Notes under the pieces: generated by a model | What the model saw: the letters and a program-made list of their open reading frames with translations, nothing else | Told to the model about the DNA's origin: nothing | The model's database searches: none | Assembly: GCA_964614215.1 (NCBI GenBank) | Contig: CAZTKP010000006.1 | Coordinates: 1-35,683 of the forward strand | Length of the DNA: 35,683 bases | Direction of reading: 5' to 3' | Origin: CAZTKP01 sp964614215 | GTDB lineage: Bacteria; UBP6; UBA1177 | Program-made: the position numbers and the translations under genes | In this document: positions 1 through 7,729 of the stretch, piece by piece | Position numbering within the stretch: the first letter of the stretch is position 1 | Layout of the letters: every line of letters starts with the position of its first letter

Positions 1-48
1 TAGCTTAAATAATAAAATCGTTTTCAGTGTTGTTGAAACGGAGGTGAC

Positions 49-2517
49 ATGTTTATCCGGAAGAGTGAAAAAACTGCAATCATTACAGCAGATAACGAGA
101 TTTCCTACAACTCGGTTCTTAAAAGAGTGTCACATTACAGTGATGTTCTCGGGGATATGAAGGGTGAGCGTGTTCTCATTATCAGTGAGAACAGACCTGA
201 ATACATTTATGCTATTTACGGGATCTGGAGTTCAGGGGGAACTGTGGCGCCAGTCGATTTCATGTCCACTCCTGCAGAAATTGCCTATATCATAAACGAC
301 TGTAAACCCACGGCAGTTTTCACATCTGCAAAATGCCTCCAGCTTGTCAACGATTCAATAAGCGCTTCAGAAGTTGACGAACTTAACACAATAATTTTTG
401 AGCAGATCCCCAACGATGATTCGGAAGGGGAAGTGAGCGATCTTGATTTTACTGACAGAGAACGTACTGCACTTCTTATCTACACTTCAGGTACTACAGG
501 TTCTCCAAAGGGCGTTATGCTTTCTTTCACCAACATCCTTGCAAACACTGAACAGGTCATAAATGCAGGTTATTTCAGTGAAGATGAAAGAGTGCTTATG
601 ATACTTCCTCTTCATCACATATATCCCATTATGGGAACTGTGATCGCAGTTTTCAGTGGCGGCGGATCAACAGCTATTGTTCCTTCGCTTGATTCAGAAG
701 ATATCCTCAAGATGATGGAAAAAGCGAAACCGACGATGCTGCTTGGAGTGCCCCGTTTCTTCGAAATGCTTATCCGTGGAATCATGCATAAAATAAACAG
801 TTCCTTCATTGCTAAAACTCTGTATAACATATCGGATAAATTGAATAATCTCACTTTTTCAAAGAAGGTTTTCAACTCTGTTCACCAGAAGTTCGGAGGC
901 CATGTAAACCATATAATCTGTGGCGGTGCAAAGCTTGATCCTGTTGTTTTTAACAAGTTTAAAAATCTGGGTTTCTTAATTTCCGAAGGTTACGGAATGT
1001 CTGAGGCCGCTCCCATGATAACTTTTCCTAAACCGGGAACAGGAAGGGCAGGCTGTGTCGGCACTGAGCTTGTAAAAGGTTCTGTCAGAATAGTCGACGG
1101 CGAGATCGTGGCAAGCGGAAAGAACATAATGAAAGGCTACTACAACAGACCTGAAGAAACTGCCGAAGTGCTTAAAGACGGCTGGCTTTACACTGGTGAT
1201 CTGGGCCATTTTGACAAGCAGGGACGACTCTATGTAACAGGCAGGAAAAAGGAGATAATCGTTCTTCCAAACGGCAAGAACATCAATCCCATAGAAATTG
1301 AAAAGGCTCTTGAAGAGATCAATGAACTCGTTATTGAAGCAGCCGTTCTTGTCAGGAACAATGCTCTCACCGCTGTTATCAGACCTGATGACAAGATCCT
1401 CTCTGAGCGGCAGATCCCCAACCTTGATGAGTTTGTAAGATGGGAGATAATCGACAAATTCAATAAAACTGCAAGTCATCATAAAAAGCTGCTTGATTTT
1501 GTTCTTGTCCATGAACCTCTTCCACGCACGAGACTTGAAAAACTTCAGCGCTTTAAACTTGAGAAATTCCTTGATCAGAGAAAGAAAACAAAGAAAAAGG
1601 CCGACATTCCGAAAGATGAGGTTTACACGGCTATAGCTGAATATCTTAACAAGTTTTCAGAGAACAAGGTCTATCCGGACGATCATGTTGAGATCGATCT
1701 GGGCCTTGATTCGCTTGACAAGATCGAACTAGCAGGCTTTATCAGCAAAACCTTTAAAACAAGAGTGAGTGAAAAGGATCTTCACGCAAATCCGACAGTG
1801 AGGGAGCTTGCTAAGTTCGTTGAAACACAGAAAGACAAAGTGAAATATGAGCCGAGTGACTGGAAAGAGCTTTTAAAAGAGAATATCCAGCTCGATCTTC
1901 CCAAAAGTGCATGGTATCACATCTGGTTCAGATTTTATCTGCTAATGCTTATGCGTTTTTTCTTTAAGCTCCGCTATCACGGCTACAGAAACATTCCACA
2001 GGGGCCTGTTATTTTTGCTCCTAATCATCAGTCTGTTATCGACGGAGTTTTCGTTGTAGGAAAGATCTCTGCAAGACAGTTCAGAAGAACTTACTTTTTT
2101 GCAAAGTTCAAACACTTCAGAAGAGGCTGGCGAAGGTTCCTGGCTAACAGAAACAACATAATAATCATGAAGGAAGGGGACGATGTCATAAACTCGATAA
2201 AACGTATGGCCTCAGTCCTTAAAAAAGGCAGGAACATCATCATTTTTCCGGAAGGAACAAGGACAAGAGATGGCGAAATTGCTGAATTTAAACAGACATT
2301 TGCAATACTTGCGACCGAGCTGAACGTTCCTGTGGTTCCTGTTGCGATAAAGGGAGCATATGAAGCATTTCCGAGGAATAGAAAACTGCCGTATCCTTTC
2401 AAACGTATTGATGTGACATATCTTCCTGCAATTCATCCCGAAGGTTATACTCAGGAAGAGTTCTCAAATGCTGTAAAACGTTCAATAAAGAGGGCGCTCA
2501 ACAGAGAAGATGATTAG
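49..2517 (+). CDS. Acyl-CoA/acyl-ACP synthetase - ACP - PlsC acyltransferase fusion
   Basis: An 822-residue three-domain protein. Residues 1 to about 510 are an AMP-forming acyl-activating enzyme: the P-loop YTSGTTGSPKG is at 145-155 and the ribose-binding Asp of YTGDLG is D384. Residues about 530-600 are an acyl carrier protein domain with the phosphopantetheine serine S555 in DLGLDSL. Residues about 625-822 are a PlsC-type glycerophospholipid acyltransferase with NHQSVID (H660, D665) and FPEGTR (733-738). The likely role is to activate a fatty acid, hold it on the built-in ACP and pass it to a lysophospholipid or glycerol phosphate at the inner membrane. E. coli Aas joins the first and third activities in the opposite order and lacks the internal ACP. 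The ATG follows a strong GGAGGTGA. The stop overlaps the next start by 8 nt. Bases 1-48 hold only this leader. Domain calls are firm; the acyl acceptor is inferred. Confidence 0.9.
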   Translation: MFIRKSEKTAIITADNEISYNSVLKRVSHYSDVLGDMKGERVLIISENRPEYIYAIYGIWSSGGTVAPVDFMSTPAEIAYIINDCKPTAVFTSAKCLQLVNDSISASEVDELNTIIFEQIPNDDSEGEVSDLDFTDRERTALLIYTSGTTGSPKGVMLSFTNILANTEQVINAGYFSEDERVLMILPLHHIYPIMGTVIAVFSGGGSTAIVPSLDSEDILKMMEKAKPTMLLGVPRFFEMLIRGIMHKINSSFIAKTLYNISDKLNNLTFSKKVFNSVHQKFGGHVNHIICGGAKLDPVVFNKFKNLGFLISEGYGMSEAAPMITFPKPGTGRAGCVGTELVKGSVRIVDGEIVASGKNIMKGYYNRPEETAEVLKDGWLYTGDLGHFDKQGRLYVTGRKKEIIVLPNGKNINPIEIEKALEEINELVIEAAVLVRNNALTAVIRPDDKILSERQIPNLDEFVRWEIIDKFNKTASHHKKLLDFVLVHEPLPRTRLEKLQRFKLEKFLDQRKKTKKKADIPKDEVYTAIAEYLNKFSENKVYPDDHVEIDLGLDSLDKIELAGFISKTFKTRVSEKDLHANPTVRELAKFVETQKDKVKYEPSDWKELLKENIQLDLPKSAWYHIWFRFYLLMLMRFFFKLRYHGYRNIPQGPVIFAPNHQSVIDGVFVVGKISARQFRRTYFFAKFKHFRRGWRRFLANRNNIIIMKEGDDVINSIKRMASVLKKGRNIIIFPEGTRTRDGEIAEFKQTFAILATELNVPVVPVAIKGAYEAFPRNRKLPYPFKRIDVTYLPAIHPEGYTQEEFSNAVKRSIKRALNREDD

Positions 2518-3151
2518 TTTTAAAGATGTTCAAATAGCTTTTGATAAAGTTGTCGTCCTCTCAGGTTTTTCGCTTGATGTCGAAAAGGGCGGACATGTTG
2601 TTCTCACCGGACCGAGCGGAAGCGGAAAAAGCTCAATTCTTAAAACCGTGACAGGCATTGTCAGACCTTCGAAAGGAACTATAAATTGTGATGGACAGCC
2701 TCTAAATGATGAAACATTGACTGAATGTAGAAAAAAGATCTGCTACATTTCCCAGAAGATATCTTTCGATCCGCAGGAAACTGCTGAAGATTTTATGATG
2801 CTGCCTTTTACTTTCAAGGCAAACAGAGAAATTAAACCTCAGGATAATGAGATAAGGGAGATCACTAATGTTTTTGCGCTTAACTATCGGGAAATAAAGG
2901 ATAAACTCATGTCCGAACTTTCAGGCGGTCAGGCTCAGAGACTTGCAATAGCCAGAGGGCTGCTCCTTAAAAGAGACATCTATCTTCTTGATGAAGCGAC
3001 AACAGGGCTTGATAAGAAAAACCGGACAGCTTTGATAGAGTATTTCAGAAAAAGCGGAGTGACAATCCTTTCTGTCAGTCATGATCCTGAGTGGATAGAT
3101 GCTTTTGACAACACTGTTGATATTTCGGAGTACGCTCATGAAAACACCTGA
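2510..3151 (+). CDS. fetA: ABC transporter ATP-binding protein, FetA (YbbL)-like
   Basis: A 213-residue ABC ATPase containing only the nucleotide-binding domain. Walker A GPSGSGKS is at 34-41, the signature LSGGQ at 137-141, Walker B ends at D161 with catalytic E162, and the switch histidine is H191. The start overlaps the preceding gene by 8 nt, and the permease gene begins 14 nt before this stop, so translation is probably coupled. The permease belongs to the UPF0014/FetB family, whose E. coli member works with FetA (YbbL) in iron export and oxidative-stress resistance; the assignment here rests on that partner. ATPases alone are hard to tell apart, so the substrate (iron or another metal) is inferred. 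The ATPase function is secure. Confidence 0.8.
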   Translation: MISFKDVQIAFDKVVVLSGFSLDVEKGGHVVLTGPSGSGKSSILKTVTGIVRPSKGTINCDGQPLNDETLTECRKKICYISQKISFDPQETAEDFMMLPFTFKANREIKPQDNEIREITNVFALNYREIKDKLMSELSGGQAQRLAIARGLLLKRDIYLLDEATTGLDKKNRTALIEYFRKSGVTILSVSHDPEWIDAFDNTVDISEYAHENT

Positions 3152-3929
3152 GATATCGACACTTGGACTTATATACGCCTTTGCATCTCTAGGCGTTTCA
3201 CTACTGATACTCACATATTTTAAGATAAATCTCCGAAAAGATGCGGTCATAACATTCCTGCGCATGACCGTACAGCTTCTGCTTGTCGGATTTTATCTTG
3301 AAGCGCTTTTTACCTACAACAATCCTGTTTTAAACATTGCATACATCGTTGTGATGATAACTGCGGCCGATTACACAATTTTAAGAAACAGCGGATTTAC
3401 AATGAAGCTCTTCGCTTCAACATTTCCAGCCTATCTCATCTCGATAGGGACTGTGCTTATCTATTATATTGTCGTTGTTTTCTCACCGCCCGATGTCTTT
3501 GATGCAAGATTCATAATTCCCATCTCGGGAATGCTTCTTGGAAACAGCATGACAAGAACTGTTGTGACACTTGACAGATTCTACGATTCGATAAGAAAAG
3601 ACAACGAGACATATCTATCCTATCTCACAATGGGAGCGACCCAGAAAGAAGCAATGATACCATTCTTTAAACAGGCATACAGAGCAGGGATGGCACCCGC
3701 ACTCGCAACATATTCCGCCATCGGACTCGTCTCACTCCCCGGAATGATGACAGGACAGATCCTCGGAGGCTCAAACCCAGTGACCGCCGTCAAATACCAG
3801 ATCGTCATCATCATGGCCATATTTGCCGCCACAGAAATCTCCACACTCCTTGCACTCTATTTCAGCCTCGGCAAAGGCTTCGATAAGAACGGATTCCTCA
3901 ATATGGAGATATTTCGGCGTAGGGGTTGA
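3138..3929 (+). CDS. fetB: UPF0014/FetB-family ABC permease, C-terminus ending in a repeat element
   Basis: A 263-residue polytopic inner-membrane protein with about seven hydrophobic segments. It carries the family hallmarks LLGNSMTRT in mid-protein and GLVSLPGMMTGQIL near residue 200. I start it at ATG 3138, where TTCGGAG lies just upstream and the start overlaps fetA by 14 nt; an in-frame TTG at 3099 would add 13 residues deep inside fetA. FetB is the membrane partner of FetA in iron export. The last codons (RRG) and the stop TGA at 3927-3929 lie inside a 26-bp palindromic repeat at 3919-3944, so the native C-terminus has been replaced or trimmed by the repeat. From about 3660 onward codon choice shifts to C-ending codons (CTC, ATC, GTC, GCC), unlike the first half of the gene and the neighbours. 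The damage is at the extreme end, so function may persist. Confidence 0.82.
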   Translation: MKTPEISTLGLIYAFASLGVSLLILTYFKINLRKDAVITFLRMTVQLLLVGFYLEALFTYNNPVLNIAYIVVMITAADYTILRNSGFTMKLFASTFPAYLISIGTVLIYYIVVVFSPPDVFDARFIIPISGMLLGNSMTRTVVTLDRFYDSIRKDNETYLSYLTMGATQKEAMIPFFKQAYRAGMAPALATYSAIGLVSLPGMMTGQILGGSNPVTAVKYQIVIIMAIFAATEISTLLALYFSLGKGFDKNGFLNMEIFRRRG

Positions 3930-3944
3930 CCCGTGTGTCAACCC
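3919..3944 (+). repeat. REP-like palindromic element, copy A
   Basis: A GTAGG head precedes a perfect 8-bp inverted repeat: GGGTTGAC at 3923-3930, loop CCGTGT, and GTCAACCC at 3937-3944. It contains the fetB stop codon. It is identical to copy D and differs from copy C only in one loop base. It lies next to a RAYT remnant, the gene type known to be associated with REP elements. Confidence 0.85.
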
Positions 3945-3972
3945 AAAAAGAACGTGGAAATTCATTTGTTTT

Positions 3973-3998
3973 GGGCAGACACATTGGTCTGCCCCTAC
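3973..3998 (-). repeat. REP-like palindromic element, copy B, inverted and covarying
   Basis: The reverse complement begins GTAGGGG like the other copies. Its perfect stem is GGGCAGAC at 3973-3980 paired with GTCTGCCC at 3987-3994, around loop ACATTG; CTAC follows at 3995-3998. Compared with copies A, C and D, two adjacent stem positions changed on both arms (TT/AA to CA/TG), so pairing is kept. With A and C it gives alternating orientation, as in bacterial interspersed mosaic elements. Confidence 0.82.
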
Positions 3999-4018
3999 CA
4001 CAGAAACTGGATTTCTCC

Positions 4019-4044
4019 GTAGGGGTTGACCTGTGTGTCAACCC
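4019..4044 (+). repeat. REP-like palindromic element, copy C
   Basis: Same orientation and stem as copy A: GGGTTGAC at 4023-4030 and GTCAACCC at 4037-4044. The loop is CTGTGT instead of CCGTGT. It sits about 75 bp upstream of the RAYT start codon. Bases 4045-4119 are AT-rich and hold only the leader of that gene. Confidence 0.85.
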
Positions 4045-4119
4045 AAACAAGCTTCGTTTTTTAATTTACAATATAGTATTCTTTAGTTAACATATTGGAA
4101 ATTAGATTAGGAGCAATCA

Positions 4120-4443
4120 TTGTCTTTCAACAGGGAAATTCATCACCGTAGATCAATAAGACTGAGAAACTACGACTATTCCCAAAATGGCTTGTACTAT
4201 GTCACGATCTGCGTAAATAAAAAGCTGGAATTATTCGGTGATATAATAGAGAACAAAATGAAGCTAAATGCCTCTGGTCAAATGATTACTGATGTTTGGG
4301 AAATAGTGCCAAAAAAATATGTCAACGTATTTCTTGATGAATATGTTGTTATGCCTAACCATTTTCACGGAATAATTGGAATTGATAATAGCTTGGAATC
4401 GGAGTATTGTGTAGGGGTTGACCCGTGTGTCAACCCAGATTGA
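4120..4443 (+). pseudogene. Truncated REP-associated tyrosine transposase (RAYT, Y1 family)
   Basis: A 107-codon frame starting at TTG behind AGGAGC (4109-4114). Residues 1 to about 90 match the N-terminal half of REP-associated Y1 transposases: RRSIRLRNYDYSQNG, then YYVTICV, then LDEYVVMPNHFHGII with the metal-binding H81-x-H83 pair. The C-terminal half, which carries the catalytic tyrosine and usually brings these proteins to about 150-200 residues, is missing. Residues about 98-107 (VGVDPCVNPD) are translated from a 26-bp palindromic repeat, copy D, and the frame stops 7 bp beyond it. Intact RAYTs cut single-stranded DNA at REP hairpins; this one should be inactive. It sits between fetB and lepA beside three more copies of the repeat, probably the hairpins its parent recognised. 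Family assignment is confident; whether loss came by deletion or insertion is inferred. Confidence 0.85.
4411..4436 (+). repeat. REP-like palindromic element, copy D, inside the RAYT remnant
   Basis: Identical over 26 bp to copy A (stem GGGTTGAC/GTCAACCC, loop CCGTGT). It lies in frame just after the HxH motif region of the transposase remnant and encodes the peptide VGVDPCVNP. Confidence 0.85.
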
Positions 4444-4489
4444 TAAAATTTGTATATATAATAATTAAGATACTTGCATTTCTCCAAGG

Positions 4490-4495
4490 TATAAT
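4490..4495 (+). promoter_or_regulatory. Possible sigma-70 -10 element upstream of lepA
   Basis: A perfect TATAAT lies 60 bp before the lepA ATG. The best upstream match for a -35 is TTAAGA at 4465-4470 with a long 19-bp spacer, so the promoter is only tentative. The surrounding stretch 4444-4555 is AT-rich and holds no gene. Confidence 0.4.
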
Positions 4496-4555
4496 GTATA
4501 AAAATCTCCGCTTTGTCTGTTAATGAAGTGAGAGTTGGCAACTGAAGGAAAATTC

Positions 4556-6361
4556 ATGAAAGAAATCAAAAACATACGAAACTTTTCAATTATTGCGCAT
4601 ATTGATCACGGGAAGTCCACACTGGCAGACAGGATGCTTGAGCTCACAGGTTCTCTTACCGAGCGTGAGAAGAAGGATCAGTTCCTGGACGATATGGAGC
4701 TTGAAAAAGAGCGCGGGATAACTATCAAGGCGAGAGCCGTTTCACTGGAACACACTTACGAGGGTGAAACTTACGAGCTTAACCTCATTGATACTCCCGG
4801 ACACGTTGACTTTTCATACGAGGTGAGCAGGGCGCTTTCAAGTTGCGAAGGTGCAGTGCTTATCGTTGATGCGACTCAGGGTGTTGAGGCCCAGACACTT
4901 GCAAATGTCTATCTCGCTCTTGAAAATGACCTTGAGATAATCCCTGTCATAAACAAGATAGACCTTCCGAATGCCGATATCGAGAAAGTCCGTCTGGAGA
5001 TCCAGGATATTATCGGACTTGACGGAAGTGATGCAATTCCTGTTTCAGCAAAGACGGGAGAGGGAGTTAATGAGCTTCTCGACAGAATCATCGAGGCGAT
5101 CCCTGCACCGGTCACAGATCCCGCTCAGAAAACAAGGGCGCTTGTCTTTGACAGCTGGTTCGATCCTTATCTCGGTGTGAGAATGCTTGCCAGGATCTTC
5201 GATGGAAAGATAAAGACCGGAGATATGATCTATCTCATGGAATCAAAGGCTGAATACGAAGTTATCGATATTTCGACCTACACTCCTTTTCTCAAGAAAG
5301 TTAAAGACATATACGCTGGCGAAGTTGCGGTTATAGCAGCAGGCATCAAGACAATTCACGATGTTAAGATCGGTGAAACTATCACACTTTCAAATGACCG
5401 CGCAGTCAAACCGCTGCCCGGTTTTAAAAAGATGAAACAGATGGTTTTCTGCGGAATATTCCCTGTTGAAACTTCCAAATACGAAGAGCTTAAAAAGGCA
5501 ATGGAAAAACTCACTCTCAACGATTCCAGTTTTTCCTACGAACCTGAAACTTCAAGTGCTCTGGGATTCGGATTCAGATGCGGATTTCTCGGAATGCTTC
5601 ATCTTGAGATAATCAAGGAAAGGCTCGAAAGAGAGTTCAGCCTTGAACTTATCACTACAGCTCCCAGTGTTTCATACAAGGTCGTTACAACGAAAAATGA
5701 AGTTCTCTACATCGAAAATCCGGACAAACTGCCGCCTCCTCAGCATCTTGATCATATCGAGGAACCCGTTGTTCATGCGACTATCTACACCCCGACAGAA
5801 TTTATCGGCGGGCTCGTTAAACTCTGCCTGGAAAAGAGGGGAAGACAGGTGAACATGACATACAACACACCGGAGAGAGTTCAGCTTGAATACCACATCC
5901 CGCTTGGTGAAATAGTTTATGATTTCTATGACAAGCTCAAATCAATTTCAAGAGGCTTCGCGTCACTTGACTATGATTTTCTTCAGTATGAAAAATCAAA
6001 ACTTGTCAAGATGGATATACTCATAAACGGTGACCCTGTCGATGCTCTTTCACTTATTGTACACAGCGAGAAAGCTTACTATATCGGCAGATCTCTGGCA
6101 CAGAAAATGAGAAAGGTGATCCCAAGACAGATGTATGACGTGGCTATTCAGGCCGCGATCGGATCAAAAGTTATATCCAGAGAAACTGTTAAAGCATACA
6201 GAAAAGATGTTACTGCAAAATGTTACGGCGGTGATATCACAAGAAAAAGAAAGCTTCTTGAAAAACAGAAGGAAGGAAAGAGAAAGATGAAACAGCTTGG
6301 AAACGTCGAGATCCCGCAGGAGGCATTTCTTGTGGTGCTTGACACTTCTGAAGAAAAGTAA
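4556..6361 (+). CDS. lepA: Elongation factor 4 (LepA), ribosome back-translocase GTPase
   Basis: A 601-residue translational GTPase, the usual LepA length. GTP-binding motifs are AHIDHGKST at 14-22, DTPGHVDF from 79, and NKID at 133-136. EF-G-like domains follow, and the LepA-specific C-terminal domain ends in the family signature RKRKLLEKQKEGKRKMKQLG. LepA binds ribosomes and remobilises or reorganises stalled complexes, and has been implicated in ribosome biogenesis. I use ATG 4556 with GAAGGA at 4544-4549; an upstream in-frame TTG at 4535 would add seven residues and lacks a good Shine-Dalgarno. The gene begins a new transcription block just downstream of the repeat/RAYT island. Confidence 0.97.
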   Translation: MKEIKNIRNFSIIAHIDHGKSTLADRMLELTGSLTEREKKDQFLDDMELEKERGITIKARAVSLEHTYEGETYELNLIDTPGHVDFSYEVSRALSSCEGAVLIVDATQGVEAQTLANVYLALENDLEIIPVINKIDLPNADIEKVRLEIQDIIGLDGSDAIPVSAKTGEGVNELLDRIIEAIPAPVTDPAQKTRALVFDSWFDPYLGVRMLARIFDGKIKTGDMIYLMESKAEYEVIDISTYTPFLKKVKDIYAGEVAVIAAGIKTIHDVKIGETITLSNDRAVKPLPGFKKMKQMVFCGIFPVETSKYEELKKAMEKLTLNDSSFSYEPETSSALGFGFRCGFLGMLHLEIIKERLEREFSLELITTAPSVSYKVVTTKNEVLYIENPDKLPPPQHLDHIEEPVVHATIYTPTEFIGGLVKLCLEKRGRQVNMTYNTPERVQLEYHIPLGEIVYDFYDKLKSISRGFASLDYDFLQYEKSKLVKMDILINGDPVDALSLIVHSEKAYYIGRSLAQKMRKVIPRQMYDVAIQAAIGSKVISRETVKAYRKDVTAKCYGGDITRKRKLLEKQKEGKRKMKQLGNVEIPQEAFLVVLDTSEEK

Positions 6362-6368
6362 TAAAAAC

Positions 6369-6396
6369 TTGTCAATGGTTGGTTGGTTGTTAGAAT
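6369..6396 (+). promoter_or_regulatory. Candidate sigma-70 promoter upstream of purA
   Basis: TTGTCA (6369-6374) and TAGAAT (6391-6396) each differ from consensus at one position and are 16 bp apart. They lie in the 66-bp gap between lepA and purA, about 30 bp before the purA ATG. The spacer is a short GGTT tandem repeat. Confidence 0.5.
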
Positions 6397-6427
6397 TCAC
6401 AGTCATTAAAATTTTGGAGATATCTAA

Positions 6428-7717
6428 ATGACAACTCATATTGTTACAGGAACTCAGTGGGGAGATGAAGGAAAAGGTAAAATAGTTGATCTGCTTACGG
6501 AAAAAGTGGATGTCGTATGCCGTTTTCAGGGCGGGAACAACGCAGGACACACAATAGTTGTCGGCGGAGTGAAATACGACCTTCATGCAATACCTTCCGG
6601 GGTGCTCAGAGAAAACACAGTGAGCTATATCGGTAACGGTGTCGTTCTTGATCCGGTACAGCTTCTAAGTGAGATGAAGATCCTTGAGGATAAGGGCGTA
6701 AAGATAACAAGCGACAGTCTTATTGTTTCTCCTAAAGCCGCTGTGATCATGGAATATCATAAGATCCTTGATAAATGCCGTGAAGAGGCAAAGAAAGGCA
6801 ACAAAATAGGAACTACAGGTCGCGGCATAGGCCCGGCTTATGAAGATAAGATCTCCAGAATAGGAATAAGAGTAGGGGACCTGCTTGATAAGGACAGCCT
6901 TAAAACCAAGATAAAGGCTGCGCTTAAGGAAAAGAACACGCTTTTTGCAGATCTCTATAATGTTCCTAAGATGAACTGGGAAGAACTTACTGAGAAATAC
7001 TACGCTCTGGGACAGGAAATATCCGGATATATAGCTCCGACAGATTTCAGCTTTGCCGACTACGTAAAAGACAAAAAAGTACTCATGGAGGGAGCTCAGG
7101 GTGCTCTTCTTGATATAGATCACGGCACATATCCCTTTGTTACTTCTTCCAACACAGTCGGAACTTACTACGGCGCAGGAAGCGGAATTCCCGTCGGATG
7201 CATAGAAGATAATATAGGACTTGTAAAAGCCTACACGACTAGAGTAGGGGCCGGACCTTTCCCGACAGAGGACTTCGGTGATGACGGCGAAAAACTTGCT
7301 GAGGCCGGGCACGAGTTCGGAACAACAACAGGAAGAAAAAGACGCTGCGGATGGCTTGACCTCGTTGCATTGAAGTATGTTTTCGACCTTAACGGATACA
7401 CCTCGATCGCACTCACTAAACTCGATGTTCTTAATGAGTTTAAAACCATTAAAGTGTGCACAGGTTATACTTACAACGGTCAGAATATAGAGTTCCCGGC
7501 AGATTCATCCGTAGTTGATAAAGCGGAACCTCAGTATGAGGAGATAGAAGGCTGGAACTGTGACATATCAGGGATCACTTTATTTGAGGAACTCCCTGAA
7601 AAAGCTAAGGAATACGTGCATTACATTGAAAATGCGCTTAAGACAAAGATATCAATAGTTTCCATCGGGCCGGGACGTGAAGAAACAATAGTCAGACCCG
7701 AATACATTTCACTGTAA
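6428..7717 (+). CDS. purA: Adenylosuccinate synthetase
   Basis: A 429-residue cytoplasmic enzyme converting IMP, aspartate and GTP to adenylosuccinate, the first committed step to AMP. The N-terminal GTQWGDEGKGK motif carries the catalytic base D13, and H41 lies in GGNNAGHT; both match E. coli numbering. The IMP-binding segment GTTGRGIGPAYEDK and the aspartate-loop stretch TTTGRKRRCGW are present. The start ATG follows TTTGGAGA (6413-6420). ribBA starts 12 nt after the stop, so co-transcription with the riboflavin genes is likely. purL and purQ are in the same window on the opposite strand. Nothing unusual in the sequence. Confidence 0.97.
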   Translation: MTTHIVTGTQWGDEGKGKIVDLLTEKVDVVCRFQGGNNAGHTIVVGGVKYDLHAIPSGVLRENTVSYIGNGVVLDPVQLLSEMKILEDKGVKITSDSLIVSPKAAVIMEYHKILDKCREEAKKGNKIGTTGRGIGPAYEDKISRIGIRVGDLLDKDSLKTKIKAALKEKNTLFADLYNVPKMNWEELTEKYYALGQEISGYIAPTDFSFADYVKDKKVLMEGAQGALLDIDHGTYPFVTSSNTVGTYYGAGSGIPVGCIEDNIGLVKAYTTRVGAGPFPTEDFGDDGEKLAEAGHEFGTTTGRKRRCGWLDLVALKYVFDLNGYTSIALTKLDVLNEFKTIKVCTGYTYNGQNIEFPADSSVVDKAEPQYEEIEGWNCDISGITLFEELPEKAKEYVHYIENALKTKISIVSIGPGREETIVRPEYISL

Positions 7718-7729
7718 CTGGAGGATGTT

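Noticed and set aside
976..1512. Minus-strand open frame of 178 codons inside the acyl-activating fusion gene
   Set aside because: It lies wholly antisense to conserved, motif-bearing coding sequence, shows no family pattern and has no ribosome-binding site.
4120..4443. Complete insertion sequence of the IS200/IS605 type
   Set aside because: The transposase half with the catalytic tyrosine is missing, no TnpB is nearby, and the flanking repeats are short hairpins typical of RAYT/REP rather than IS ends.
6377..6388. GGTTGGTTGGTT as a possible G-quadruplex upstream of purA
   Set aside because: Only three GG runs are present in the tract; a two-tier quadruplex needs four.
6872..7250. Two extra GTAGGGG strings (6872-6878 and 7244-7250) inside purA
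   Set aside because: No hairpin follows, and they encode conserved purA residues (RVGDL and RVGAGP), so they are coincidental and not REP copies.
6665..7312. Minus-strand open frame of 215 codons within purA
   Set aside because: It is antisense to a clear adenylosuccinate synthetase; the composition is that of a shadow frame.
7718..7729. FMN riboswitch expected before riboflavin genes
   Set aside because: Only 12 bp separate purA from ribBA, far too short for an FMN aptamer, and none of its conserved boxes is seen.
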